A DNA stretch of 64,000 nucleotides from NCBI GenBank assembly GCA_026416715.1, contig JAOAEQ010000012.1:30179-94178 (forward strand). The letters are read 5' to 3'. The stretch comes from a bacterium (GTDB taxonomy: Bacteria > UBP4 > UBA4092 > JAOAEQ01). Made by a program: the position numbers and the translations under genes. A model generated the notes under the pieces. It was not told where the DNA came from. It made no database searches and saw only the letters and a list, made by a program, of their open reading frames with translations. How positions within the stretch are numbered: the first letter of the stretch is position 1; each line of letters starts with the position of its first letter. Shown here one piece after another: positions 8,420 to 17,512 of this stretch.

Positions 8420-10138
8420 TTAATCAAACAACTCGAATCGGATATATCTTTTCGATTCAGCTTCTTTAAACAACGGGGCAGATGTTGGAACGACGGTAAT
8501 AGTAACTGTTTTCTGTTGTGCTGGAGGGCCTGGGTCGCTCACCGTTAAGTCAACCGATCCTGACCCTGTTGCCGTGAACGTTACCGTGGCACCAGTTGTC
8601 GAACTAAGGTAACCTACAGTATCATTACTCAATGCCCAGGTGAAGTTACCAGTTCCGCCACTAGCCGTGAAATTCTTTGTTCCGCCAGGATTCATCAGCT
8701 GAGGAATAGAAGGATTCAATGTTAACGGATCTGTACCAGATACACTAACAATAACAGTATCGGTGTCATTATACGCGTCAGCTACGGTTATACTAGCTGA
8801 ACCAGACAATAGCGCTTGAACAATTGCAGAATTACCTCCGTAGCTAATCACTTGCGCAACTGCTGGGTTACTGCTAGTCCAAATATAAGGACCGGTTCCG
8901 TTACTCACAGTATAAATTGCTGTTGAACTTGAACCTAAAGCAGTTGGTCCACTTGCTGACGGTAGCGTGTAGATAACCTCGCTATAAAACACCGCTGAAC
9001 TTAAACCGTATCCATCAGTACCAAAATCAGGATTATTCGTATTTCTGGTGCTCGTAAATGGTAAATTGCATCGCCCGCCGATAAGATATACTCGTTGCTG
9101 TTTATTGACAGTAGCAATCACCGCAGGGCTATAATAATATCCCGTAGTAGAACTCCCGATAGCCATTAACCCATCGATAGTAAAGGTACCAATGTCGCCA
9201 GAGGGTGAAATCGGGGCGCGGTATATAGTCGGCTGAGCAAAAGCACCGCTTCCAGTGTTTCGTCTCCCGCCAATTAAAAAAACATCATGCTTAGAATATG
9301 CAACAGCACCACCATAAATTCCCCACATGATTAAGGGCAATGTATCTGTTGACCATGGTTGCAATGTTCCGTCAGGATTAATGGTGGTTTTATAAATATT
9401 ATTATGTGAACCGGTACCTGAACTACCGGTAGTCAGTCCACCGAAAGTATAGAGTTTGTTCTGCACAGCGATAGCGGCATTAAACCACATTCCAGCTGGA
9501 ATATTGGCAACTTCCGTCCAAGGACTCAACGCGCCGGTTGCTGGATTGACCACCGACATAAATACTTTTGGAGTTCGAGAACCGTCATCCGCCTGACCGG
9601 AAACAGCATAAACATAGGTTGTTCCGTTGATAGTTGCATACGTTGCGGGGCCCCAGAGTCCACCGGTACCTATCCCAGTTGGAAACGGAGAACGAACTCC
9701 CCAACTAGTGATATTACCACCAGGTTCAATTTTACCCCATAGTGAATCCCCGTTATTAGCGCCATTGGCGTTACCTACGTTCCAACCACCACCAATACGA
9801 TACACATAGCCATTGGCTTCAAAACATGAGAATTCAATATATGCAGCTAATGGATATGTTCCAGGGTCATTACTCGGCACAGGAAAAGCTGTAGCTTGTG
9901 ACCATGGGCCGACACTACCATCCGAATTAACTGGTGCATAAAAAACATTATACATATCACCTAGTGCTACGCTATTCCCACCAAGAACATAGGCATAACC
10001 ACTTGGACCCATAACCAATCCGTGCATTTGGGTAGGATACGGTAGATAACCAGTGGTGTGTCGTGTAAAAGTTATAGCAAACCCTGATACACTTATGAGA
10101 CATAACATTACTGTAAATACTAAAATCTTTTTGCTCAT
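8420..10138 (-). CDS. Secreted Kelch-like propeller protein with two Ig-like domains and APLF tail
   Basis: This protein of 572 residues has a signal peptide (1 to about 21). Repeats with the Kelch style follow, such as YAYVLGGNS, YVYRIGGGWN, KLYTFGGLT, DVFLIGGRR and RVYLIGGRC, about one every 50-60 residues; together they should form a beta-propeller (about 25-390). A BIG2-like domain (about 395-470) precedes the Ig-like domain common to all four proteins (about 475-550) and the tail APLFKEAESKRYIRFELFD. The last domain and tail are closest to those of the gene at 2471, so modules have been shared between unrelated N-terminal folds. A GGAGGG ribosome binding site is present. Function is unknown; extracellular display is likely. 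Confidence 0.8.
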   Translation of the reverse strand: MSKKILVFTVMLCLISVSGFAITFTRHTTGYLPYPTQMHGLVMGPSGYAYVLGGNSVALGDMYNVFYAPVNSDGSVGPWSQATAFPVPSNDPGTYPLAAYIEFSCFEANGYVYRIGGGWNVGNANGANNGDSLWGKIEPGGNITSWGVRSPFPTGIGTGGLWGPATYATINGTTYVYAVSGQADDGSRTPKVFMSVVNPATGALSPWTEVANIPAGMWFNAAIAVQNKLYTFGGLTTGSSGTGSHNNIYKTTINPDGTLQPWSTDTLPLIMWGIYGGAVAYSKHDVFLIGGRRNTGSGAFAQPTIYRAPISPSGDIGTFTIDGLMAIGSSTTGYYYSPAVIATVNKQQRVYLIGGRCNLPFTSTRNTNNPDFGTDGYGLSSAVFYSEVIYTLPSASGPTALGSSSTAIYTVSNGTGPYIWTSSNPAVAQVISYGGNSAIVQALLSGSASITVADAYNDTDTVIVSVSGTDPLTLNPSIPQLMNPGGTKNFTASGGTGNFTWALSNDTVGYLSSTTGATVTFTATGSGSVDLTVSDPGPPAQQKTVTITVVPTSAPLFKEAESKRYIRFELFD

Positions 10139-10255
10139 TGTAAATTTTCCCTCCTTTCTGATTTTAGAGTGAATAATTTAACAAAATAAGTTTACTCCCT
10201 ATTCTAAATTTTGTCAAGTCTTTTTTACAACAATAAGCAATTAATTTCTAAAAAT

Positions 10256-10850
10256 TTAATATCCTGCAGGAGCTGGTGGTTCACCCCATCGGTCAGGATA
10301 CTTGCCAACTGGTCCTAGTCGTAATATATCGCCGTTACTGACGGTGCCATTCGTCGGGTCATAAAATTCCCAAGCATAATCCTGTTTCAAATCCGGTCCG
10401 GCACTACTTAATCGCCATGCCCGCTGATATAATCCCGGTGCCCAGCTAAATCCACGGTCACGTTGGGTTTGTTCATCGCAATAATCGTAGGTATCATACA
10501 CATCGGCACCGTATGGTCCGCCGACTTCTCGTTGTGGAACAAACGGGTCTGGTTTCGGGATTTTGGTAATATACGCAACCGGCGTGGTTAAACAGTTGAG
10601 TCGTTTTGAAACTGGAATATTCGAATTGGGGTATCCATGGAATATACCACATCGGATACTGGTTCGCATCGGTATAATAAGCTTCGAGTGCTGTTCCGAT
10701 TGTTCGCATTTCTCCTTTTGCACGGGAGACTTTCGCGCGCACCTGTGCTGCGAGAAAATTCGGGATAGCGATTGCCGCAAGTATCGCAATAATCGCAACG
10801 ACAATTAATAATTCAATTAACGTAAATCCATAACTTTTATTTTTTTGCAT
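10256..10850 (-). pseudogene. Pseudopilin gene broken by a single frameshift
   Basis: The first frame begins at the ATG at 10850, placed nine bases after a GAGGTG site; an ATG at 10868 overlaps that site and is unlikely. It encodes a standard prepilin start (GFTLIELLIVVAIIAILAA, FLAAQVRAKVSRAKGEM, AYYTDANQYPMW). The rest of the protein (TTPVAYITKIPKPDPF, WRLSSAGPDL, YDPTNGTVSNGDILR) is read one base out of phase. Aligning with the intact pseudopilins at 1557 and 33989 puts the break at about 10630-10665. Each half alone lacks essential parts. It may be a true inactivating mutation or an assembly error. Apart from this break the gene looks well preserved. Confidence 0.8.
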
Positions 10851-10991
10851 TTTATCTTCACCTCGCATTGTTTATTTTTTATGGAATGTTTGATATGTAT
10901 TATTAGCACAAATCGAGTTATTTCGTCAAATAAAAATTAATTAATAGACTACTATCTTTGCTTTTAAAAAAATTTCAGCTGTAACAAAACC

Positions 10992-11018
10992 TGCGCAACC
11001 GTGCAAAATATTGCGCAA
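10992..11018. promoter_or_regulatory. Ten-base phased TGC(GC)AA repeats in a divergent promoter region
   Basis: TGCGCAA occurs at 10992-10998 and 11012-11018, with TGCAAAA at 11002-11008, giving exact 10-base spacing on one face of the helix. The 322-base AT-rich gap separates the divergent pseudopilin and sigma-factor genes and contains no other gene. An operator role is inferred from spacing only. Confidence 0.3.
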
Positions 11019-11172
11019 AATTTCAGTTTATTTTGATTTTAAAAATCACGGGTAATACTGATTAATTTTATATAAATTATTGGTATTAAAAGGGTTAAAT
11101 AAAAATTAAACATAATGGCATAATATCTGCTTTCTAAATTGGTAGAAAAACTATAAATTAATTATTGCTTTT

Positions 11173-12012
11173 ATGTCTATGTTCCTAAACGACTCGCAAA
11201 AATCTCTCGAAACCTACCTCAAACAGATTAATATGACTCCGTTACTTTCCGCTAAGGAAGAAAAACAACTTGCATTTTTAATCCAGCAAGGAGATGAACA
11301 AGCGCGGAAAAAATTTATTGAAGCAAACCTGCGGTTCGTCGTTAAAATAGCTAAAAGTTACCGTTGTTTTTCAATGTCACTTCTCGATTTAATTCAGGAA
11401 GGTAATATCGGACTCATTGAAGCGGTAGAACGATTTAATCCCGCGTTAGGATATCGCTTTTCTACCTTTAGTGCATATTGGATTCGACAAGCTATCCAGC
11501 GCGCAATCGCGAAAAAAGCACGAACCATACGGCTGCCAGTTCGGAAATTCCGTGCAGTAGCGAAACTTGAACAATACCGCGAACAGTTCTGGTTACTGCA
11601 TGCACGGTATCCAACCGATGCAGAAATAGCACAACATTTCCATATTTCACTAGCGCAAGTTAAATCGCTCATGAATTATAAAGACCCGTCGGTATCACTA
11701 GATACGCCGCTGGACGAAAATGGCAATCGGCTTGGTGATATGTTTGAAGATGATGAATTCGAACTACCACGCGACTATGCAGCCCGAACACAGTTACGCG
11801 ATAAATTATATACCATATTGAACCATTTATCCGAGCGAGAAAAGAAAATTCTGATTAACCGGTTTGGCTTTGAAGACGGTATCGCTAAAAGTTTGCGGGT
11901 TATCAGTAAACGAATGGGAATAAGTCAGGAAGGTGTTCGTCGCATTGAACAAGCAGCGGTAGCTAAACTCCGCCGTTATTCCGGTTGTAAACAACTCCAG
12001 CCGACGGTGTAA
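11173..12012 (+). CDS. Sigma-70 family RNA polymerase sigma factor (group 1/2 type)
   Basis: The 279-residue protein has region 1.2 (SLETYLKQINMTPLLSAKEE), region 2 (NLRFVVKIAKSY, DLIQEGNIGLIEAVERF, then YRFSTFSAYWIRQAI for the -10 melting helix), region 3 (IRLPVR..., PTDAEIA) and region 4 (LSEREKKILINRFG, then a helix-turn-helix around ISQEGVRRIEQ). There is no region 1.1, so it is more likely an RpoS- or SigB-like alternative factor than the primary sigma, although short primary sigmas exist. The DNA-recognition helix at the end is intact. No ribosome binding site is visible before the ATG. Confidence 0.92.
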   Translation: MSMFLNDSQKSLETYLKQINMTPLLSAKEEKQLAFLIQQGDEQARKKFIEANLRFVVKIAKSYRCFSMSLLDLIQEGNIGLIEAVERFNPALGYRFSTFSAYWIRQAIQRAIAKKARTIRLPVRKFRAVAKLEQYREQFWLLHARYPTDAEIAQHFHISLAQVKSLMNYKDPSVSLDTPLDENGNRLGDMFEDDEFELPRDYAARTQLRDKLYTILNHLSEREKKILINRFGFEDGIAKSLRVISKRMGISQEGVRRIEQAAVAKLRRYSGCKQLQPTV

Positions 12013-12216
12013 TTTTATCCCACCATAACCACCACGGTATTAACCCCATATCAACTTTGTCCTCAACATAGATTGAGTAATGCCTTCAAGAAGAAAAACT
12101 ACTGTTTAGAACATCTTACCCTGTAATACCGTCTGGTTGATTGATGGAAAATTGAAAATAACGTAAACAAAATCTTGTTAATTCTGGTACATAGCAGTAA
12201 AATAATTACCTCAATT

Positions 12217-13497
12217 ATGCGTATGCTACGGAAAACATTTTATATACTCGGTCTAATTTCATTAATATTAAGCAATTCACTATCTTTTATCGGGGAAGGC
12301 TTAGCCGCGACCGCGCCGAAAAAGAAAAAACCTGTTCCCACTCGAGCTCCAGTAGTCAAGCCAATGATTGAAGAAATTCGATATTGGCCTGGTCCGGAAG
12401 ATACTAATATAACTCTAGATTTTAAAGGAACCGTGGTATATCGTACTCGGGATATTTCGGGTAAAATGGGGCTCGTATTGCAAACGGAAAATGCCCCGTA
12501 TAAAGAAGGGAAAAAAAATATTTATGTAGCGGATGGATTAATCGATTCAATTAACGTTGTGCCAGAAGGAAATGGATGTGTAGTAACCATTTTATTCACG
12601 GTGCCAACAGAATATGAAATGAAAAAAACCGGTAAGTATCAGAATAAACCCGAATTATTGATTATCAATGTTGTACGACCGGAATCGTTACGGGTAAAAA
12701 AAATTGATGTCACGGAATTGCAAAACTGGGAGAAAACTACCAACGGGAAGTTGGTAATCATTGACCCTGGTCATGGCGGGTTTGATTATGGCGCTATCGG
12801 ATATAACGGATTAAAGGAAAAAGATGTTAATTTGGATTTAGCGTTTCGGCTTAAAAAGAAAATTGATGCTATGCCAAATATGCGAGCCGTGTTAACCCGA
12901 GACGGAGACTATTATGTATCTTTAAGCAAACGGCAACAAATAACCGCAGAATTAGTCAATGAACTAAACTCAAAACGAACGGATAAGAAAGTAGATATCA
13001 TCTTTATCAGTATCCATCAGAATGCGCCGGCATACTCTTGGAATCGCGATGCCCGGGGTACAGAAATCTATTTTCTTAATTTCGGCGGGGCAACAGATGA
13101 AGCTGCGGAATTGGTAGCGAAATATGAAAATGAAGCGGATTTAGGGCTGGCATCGGAGAGTCGGGTCGAAGACCCGTTATTAAACGGAGTACTTGCGGAA
13201 ATGGTTATGCGCGGTCTGGTCAATGAAAGCAGTATCCTAGCGGGGATGGTATTAAAAAATATCAAACAGATGCCGATGTTAGTTAGTCGCGGGGTAAAAA
13301 GTGCGCGGTTTGCCGTTCTGAAAGTTCCAACACCGAGTGTGTTGTTTGAAGTAGCTTTTATTACCAATCCGTATGAAGCAAGTCTATTGCAGGATGATGG
13401 TTTTAAAGAAACGATAACCGATAAATTAGCGGATGCGATTTATACCTATTTCTATTTTCGTCCGGAAAACGAACCAATCATAACTTCATCATCATAA
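12217..13497 (+). CDS. Exported N-acetylmuramoyl-L-alanine amidase with AMIN domain
   Basis: From the ATG at 12217 the 426-residue product has a signal peptide (1 to about 30) and a Lys/Pro-rich linker. Next comes a beta-rich AMIN-like domain (about 50-160; IRYWPGPEDTNITLDF), which in homologues targets the enzyme to the cell wall. The Amidase_3 catalytic domain (about 178-420) follows. The zinc site is complete: His186 in DPGHGG, Glu201 in LKEKD, His267 in SIHQN, plus catalytic Glu378 in FEVAFITNP. It cleaves the MurNAc-L-Ala bond of peptidoglycan in the periplasm, typically at cell separation. A TTG 42 bases upstream would extend the frame but spoils the signal peptide, so I reject it. Confidence 0.92.
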   Translation: MRMLRKTFYILGLISLILSNSLSFIGEGLAATAPKKKKPVPTRAPVVKPMIEEIRYWPGPEDTNITLDFKGTVVYRTRDISGKMGLVLQTENAPYKEGKKNIYVADGLIDSINVVPEGNGCVVTILFTVPTEYEMKKTGKYQNKPELLIINVVRPESLRVKKIDVTELQNWEKTTNGKLVIIDPGHGGFDYGAIGYNGLKEKDVNLDLAFRLKKKIDAMPNMRAVLTRDGDYYVSLSKRQQITAELVNELNSKRTDKKVDIIFISIHQNAPAYSWNRDARGTEIYFLNFGGATDEAAELVAKYENEADLGLASESRVEDPLLNGVLAEMVMRGLVNESSILAGMVLKNIKQMPMLVSRGVKSARFAVLKVPTPSVLFEVAFITNPYEASLLQDDGFKETITDKLADAIYTYFYFRPENEPIITSSS

Positions 13498-13634
13498 CAT
13501 AACCTAGTAAATTTTTTCGTATCTGATAAAATTGTAATTGTATTTGAAACGATTGAACATTTATTTTTTTTCGGTTACCAGTAGATAAGCTCATAGAACT
13601 CATACTATGAATTCATCCAATTATTGATTCGACT

Positions 13635-15308
13635 ATGGAAATAAAATCGCAGCTGATTGAATTATTGCAAACGACAATACAGAGATTAAAAGAAACGGGG
13701 AAAATCCCGGTTGATTGTTCACCGTTTATTACTGTTGAACAACCCCGAGAATTAGCCCATGGGGACTTTTCCTCGAACCTTGCTTTCCAGTTAGCAAAAT
13801 GGTTAAAACAACCACCGCGCACAATAGCTGAACTTATCAGAGACGAAATTCTGAACCAGAAATTAGACCAGTTAGAAAAAGTAGAAGTCGCTGGCGCAGG
13901 ATTTATTAATTTTTATATTAAACCCAATCTCTTTACAGAAATAATCACTCGTATTGTGCAAGTGGGATCACACTATGGGAAATCAAACCGCGGAAACAAT
14001 AAACGGGTCATCATTGAATTTGTGAGCGCTAATCCGACGGGACCGCTTAATGTGGTTAACGCACGAGCTGCTGCGGTTGGAAATACGCTCGCGAATTTAC
14101 TCACCGCAGTTGGATATTCGGTGCATAAAGAATCATACATCAACGATGCCGGAAATCAAATAAATTTATTTGGCGCTTCATTACGGTCGCGATATTTGGA
14201 AACATTGGGTATTCAAACCGAATTGCCAAAAGAAGGATACCATGGCGAATATTTAAAAGAAATTGCAGAAGAAATAAAAACTGACCCGCGGTTACAGCAA
14301 TATCGACATCCGCAAGAAATTCCACTATCAATTTTTATCGAAATCGGGTTAGAGAAAATTCTCAACCAACAATACCGTGATTTAAAACGATTCGGTGTAG
14401 AATTCGATTGCTGGTTTCACGAAAGCAAGTTGCATCAGGAAAAAAAACTCGATACCGTGCTTCGCATTTTGCAAGAACGGAATTATACCTACACTGCCGA
14501 CGGTGCGCTCTGGTTTAAATCGAGTATATTTGGGGATGAAAAGGATCGGGTATTAATCAAAAGTGATGGTAGCCCGACCTACCTGCTGGCGGATATTGCA
14601 TATCACCTCAATAAATTCGATCGCGGATTCGAATTGCTCATTGACCTCTGGGGACCAGACCACCACGGACATATCCTGCGAACGAAAGCAGCAATGCAAG
14701 CGCTGGGTTATCCGCCAGACCAGTTAGAAATCATCATTGTCCAGCAGGTGAACTTATTGCGTGCTGGGGAAAAGGTAAAAATGTCGAAACGGGCGGGAGC
14801 TATTGAAACGCTAGCGGATTTGATTGCAGAAGTCGGAGTTGATGCGGCAAAATTTTTCTTTTTACTGCGCAGCACGGATAGTCATCTTGATTTCGATTTA
14901 GAACTCGCTAAACAGCAGACGAATGAAAATCCAGTATATTATGTCCAATATGTTCATGCTCGGATATGTAGTATATTCAATCAAGCGAAAGAAAGAAATA
15001 TTCCAATCCCGAAATTATCAGAAACGGATTTAACGCTGCTTACGCAAGGAGAAGAAATTGAGTTGATTAAACTTCTGGGGAATTATCCGGAAATGGTCGA
15101 ACAGGCAGCGGTGAATTATGACCCGCATCGGATCCCGCATTATCTCATGCAGCTAGCGGATAGATTTCATTATTATTATAATCACCATCGGGTGATTTCA
15201 GATAATCGCGAATTAACGAACGCTCGATTGATGTTGATGCAAGCGATTCAAATTGTACTCCTGAATGCTTTTACCTTGATAGGGATTTCTGCACCGGAAA
15301 AAATGTAA
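13635..15308 (+). CDS. argS: Arginyl-tRNA synthetase
   Basis: The 557-residue protein is a normal-length class I ArgRS. The N-terminal Add1 domain recognises the tRNA D-loop (about 1-110). The catalytic Rossmann fold starts at the HIGH-equivalent SANPTGPLNVVNARAAA and includes the KMSKRAG loop. The C-terminal helical anticodon-binding domain (about 420-557) contains QYVHARICS and closes with the usual ALTLIGI-type ending. It charges tRNA-Arg with arginine in the cytoplasm. The ATG at 13635 is the first in frame and gives a full-length N-terminus; no ribosome binding site precedes it. It stands 137 bases after the amidase gene and is a well-preserved housekeeping gene. Confidence 0.97.
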   Translation: MEIKSQLIELLQTTIQRLKETGKIPVDCSPFITVEQPRELAHGDFSSNLAFQLAKWLKQPPRTIAELIRDEILNQKLDQLEKVEVAGAGFINFYIKPNLFTEIITRIVQVGSHYGKSNRGNNKRVIIEFVSANPTGPLNVVNARAAAVGNTLANLLTAVGYSVHKESYINDAGNQINLFGASLRSRYLETLGIQTELPKEGYHGEYLKEIAEEIKTDPRLQQYRHPQEIPLSIFIEIGLEKILNQQYRDLKRFGVEFDCWFHESKLHQEKKLDTVLRILQERNYTYTADGALWFKSSIFGDEKDRVLIKSDGSPTYLLADIAYHLNKFDRGFELLIDLWGPDHHGHILRTKAAMQALGYPPDQLEIIIVQQVNLLRAGEKVKMSKRAGAIETLADLIAEVGVDAAKFFFLLRSTDSHLDFDLELAKQQTNENPVYYVQYVHARICSIFNQAKERNIPIPKLSETDLTLLTQGEEIELIKLLGNYPEMVEQAAVNYDPHRIPHYLMQLADRFHYYYNHHRVISDNRELTNARLMLMQAIQIVLLNAFTLIGISAPEKM

Positions 15309-15366
15309 TAAAAAGGTTATTACTTACTTGACAATGTTCGGCATAACTATATAAACTAATCAAATT

Positions 15367-16341
15367 ATGCATACGATATTTGTATATCATCCAGTCGAGG
15401 GAGTTCGGTTTAATCAATTGGAACGGTCAGCGATTCGGCGTGCGCTTGATTCACCGGACAGCGTTTTATGGCTCGATTTAGAAGCACCGGATGATATGGA
15501 AATCGATATTTTAGTGCAAGAATTTGACTTTCATCCATTATCCATCGAAGATTGTATTTTTCCTCAGAATCGGCCGAAGCTAGAAGAATTCCCGAATTAT
15601 TGTTTCATTGTATTCCATTCCATCTCTTATGACCCAGAACCAAATAAAGGATTAAGCTTTGCAGAGTTGGATATTTTTATCGGAAAAAATTTTATCGTAA
15701 CGGTACATGATGAACCGTTACGCAATATCACTACTACCAAAGCGCGTTGTAAAGAGAAACAAGATGTGATGAAAAAAGGTCCGGATTATCTCCTGCATCT
15801 ATTACTAGATTCGATGGTAGATAGTTATTTTCCTATCATCGACCAGATGGATGAACAAATTGATAAGATTGAAGATTTAGTATTCACTTCACCGACTACG
15901 CAGCTGCTAAACCAAATTTTTACCTTAAAACGGAATCTGATTGCATTTCGCAAAACCATTAATCCGCAACGGGAAATAATTAATCTACTAACCCGTCGTG
16001 ATTTCCCGTTTATTCAGACAACAACTTTAGTATACTTCCGTGACGTGTATGACCATTTATTTCGGATGGTTGATACCATAGACACCTATCGCGAAATTAT
16101 TTCTAGCGCTTTGGAAGCTTATCTATCGGTTACCTCAAATCAGTTGAACTCGATTATGAAAACGCTAACGATTATTGCAACCATTATGATGCCGTTGACT
16201 TTGATTTCAAGTATCTATGGAATGAATTTTGAATTTTTCCCAGAGCTAAAATGGAAATATGGATATCCTATGGTATTAACAGTTATGGCAATTATTGCAC
16301 TTGGAATGCTGTATTACTTCCATAGGAAAAAATGGCTGTAA
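15367..16341 (+). CDS. corA: CorA-type magnesium/cobalt transporter
   Basis: The 324-residue protein has the CorA plan. A large cytoplasmic alpha/beta funnel (about 1-260) includes PLSIEDCIFPQNRPKLEEF and the long stalk helix. Two C-terminal membrane helices follow, the first with the family signature YGMNFEFFPELKW (the GMN selectivity filter), the second ending in a basic YYFHRKKW tail. CorA channels are homopentamers that take up Mg2+ down the membrane potential. The end lies 74 bases before the chosen start of the next gene. The stand-alone ATG lacks a ribosome binding site. Assignment to CorA is firm; ion preference within the family is not readable here. Confidence 0.93.
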   Translation: MHTIFVYHPVEGVRFNQLERSAIRRALDSPDSVLWLDLEAPDDMEIDILVQEFDFHPLSIEDCIFPQNRPKLEEFPNYCFIVFHSISYDPEPNKGLSFAELDIFIGKNFIVTVHDEPLRNITTTKARCKEKQDVMKKGPDYLLHLLLDSMVDSYFPIIDQMDEQIDKIEDLVFTSPTTQLLNQIFTLKRNLIAFRKTINPQREIINLLTRRDFPFIQTTTLVYFRDVYDHLFRMVDTIDTYREIISSALEAYLSVTSNQLNSIMKTLTIIATIMMPLTLISSIYGMNFEFFPELKWKYGYPMVLTVMAIIALGMLYYFHRKKWL

Positions 16342-16415
16342 TCGAACGATACACCGTAATACGAAGTGTATACATTGAAAAACGTCTTCTCCCAACATCT
16401 TCTAAAAATAAAAGT

Positions 16416-17444
16416 ATGAAACCATCTTTATTCATTGGAATCCTTTTTTTATGCCTACTACTTTCGTCAACGTTATTGGCGGATACCTTGGTGATGAAAG
16501 ATGGCACTAGGTTATCCTGTGTGATTATTGCTGAAGATGCCAAGCATCTGGTGATAGAAACTCAGTTTGGGTCGATGTCGATAACGAAAAAATCTATTGC
16601 ACAGGTTGGCCGAGATACGCCGGATAAAAATCTGATTCTGCGCGGTGATTTTTACGTTATGCGTAACGATGTTCAGAAAGGCTTGGAATATTATGCTGAA
16701 GCATTAACCTTATATCCTAATTCTAAAGAAGCGAAAGAAAAATACCGCATAGCACGAGAAAAACTGGAGAAAACGGAACAGCAGCAAATTGCTCAATTAA
16801 ATCAGTCGGAAGAAAAATTAGGGTTGGATATAACCCCGGAAAATAAAGAGGCTGCTAAAGCGCAACTCAAACTGACTAAGAAAGAGCAACTCGCTACATT
16901 AATTTTATATGGATTTGGCGCATATCCAGCGAACGGGAGTACCCGTGAAAAAACGAAATCTGCCTTGGTAGAAGCGAAACTGGATGCATTAAAAAAAGCG
17001 TTTGGCGACGCGGTAGGAATCGGGTTTAGCGTCTCAAAAGGAAAAGTAAAAATATATCCTCCCGGAGAATTACCCCATTATAAAATAAAGGTTTTAGCAC
17101 AGCAAAAAGTAGAACAGCTAGGATACGCAATCAAACTGCAAGTGCAAGCGCCATCATCATCGTTGTTATTTAGTATCCCAGACAATTTACCGATATTTGA
17201 CGGGTTCGCAAATGTTGCGATCGACAAACAATCGGATTATAAAGCGCACGCGTTACATGAAGCGTATCGCCAAGTGGTATTGAAAGCAATTGCGATAGCC
17301 CCGCAACTAGGTAATAAACCGACGGTTACTGGGCGTATATTTCTGGTTAACCCGCCGTCAGAATATATGGTTACCGGATTTTATCAAGTGAGCATACAAG
17401 CGAAAGTTTGGTTAGATTCATCAACAATAATACAATCGGATTAA
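16416..17444 (+). CDS. Exported hypothetical protein with TPR-like segment
   Basis: From the ATG at 16416 the 342-residue product has a clear signal peptide (MKPSLFIGILFLCLLLSS, then TLLA). An upstream in-frame ATG at 16332, overlapping corA, would bury this signal and is rejected. A short beta domain (DTLVMKDGTRLSC...GSMSITKKSI) resembles the periplasmic module often seen before TPRs. One or two TPR-like helical repeats (LEYYAEALTLYPNSKEA) and a charged helix follow. A C-terminal domain carries EAKLDALKKAFGDAVG, reminiscent of the FlgT N-terminal/LPP20 folds. The last part (about 240-340) repeats this pattern (ALHEAYRQVVLKAIAI). I do not recognise the family; an envelope role is likely. Confidence 0.7.
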   Translation: MKPSLFIGILFLCLLLSSTLLADTLVMKDGTRLSCVIIAEDAKHLVIETQFGSMSITKKSIAQVGRDTPDKNLILRGDFYVMRNDVQKGLEYYAEALTLYPNSKEAKEKYRIAREKLEKTEQQQIAQLNQSEEKLGLDITPENKEAAKAQLKLTKKEQLATLILYGFGAYPANGSTREKTKSALVEAKLDALKKAFGDAVGIGFSVSKGKVKIYPPGELPHYKIKVLAQQKVEQLGYAIKLQVQAPSSSLLFSIPDNLPIFDGFANVAIDKQSDYKAHALHEAYRQVVLKAIAIAPQLGNKPTVTGRIFLVNPPSEYMVTGFYQVSIQAKVWLDSSTIIQSD

Positions 17445-17512
17445 AACTATGGATTCAGACGGATAGTTTTTATCAGATTGTATCCGTTTAAATCCGTTGA
17501 TATTGATTTTTT

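Noticed and set aside
2471-10138. PEP-CTERM, LPXTG or type IX sorting signal for the tagged proteins
   Set aside because: The tails lack a C-terminal membrane helix, the LPxTG or PEP signatures and a basic end, so none of these known systems fits.
10494-10804. Programmed frameshift in the pseudopilin gene
   Set aside because: No slippery heptamer plus structure is evident and the intact paralogues do not use one, so a mutation or assembly error is simpler.
12175-12216. TTG start for the amidase
   Set aside because: It places fourteen extra residues before the signal peptide; the ATG at 12217 gives a normal leader.
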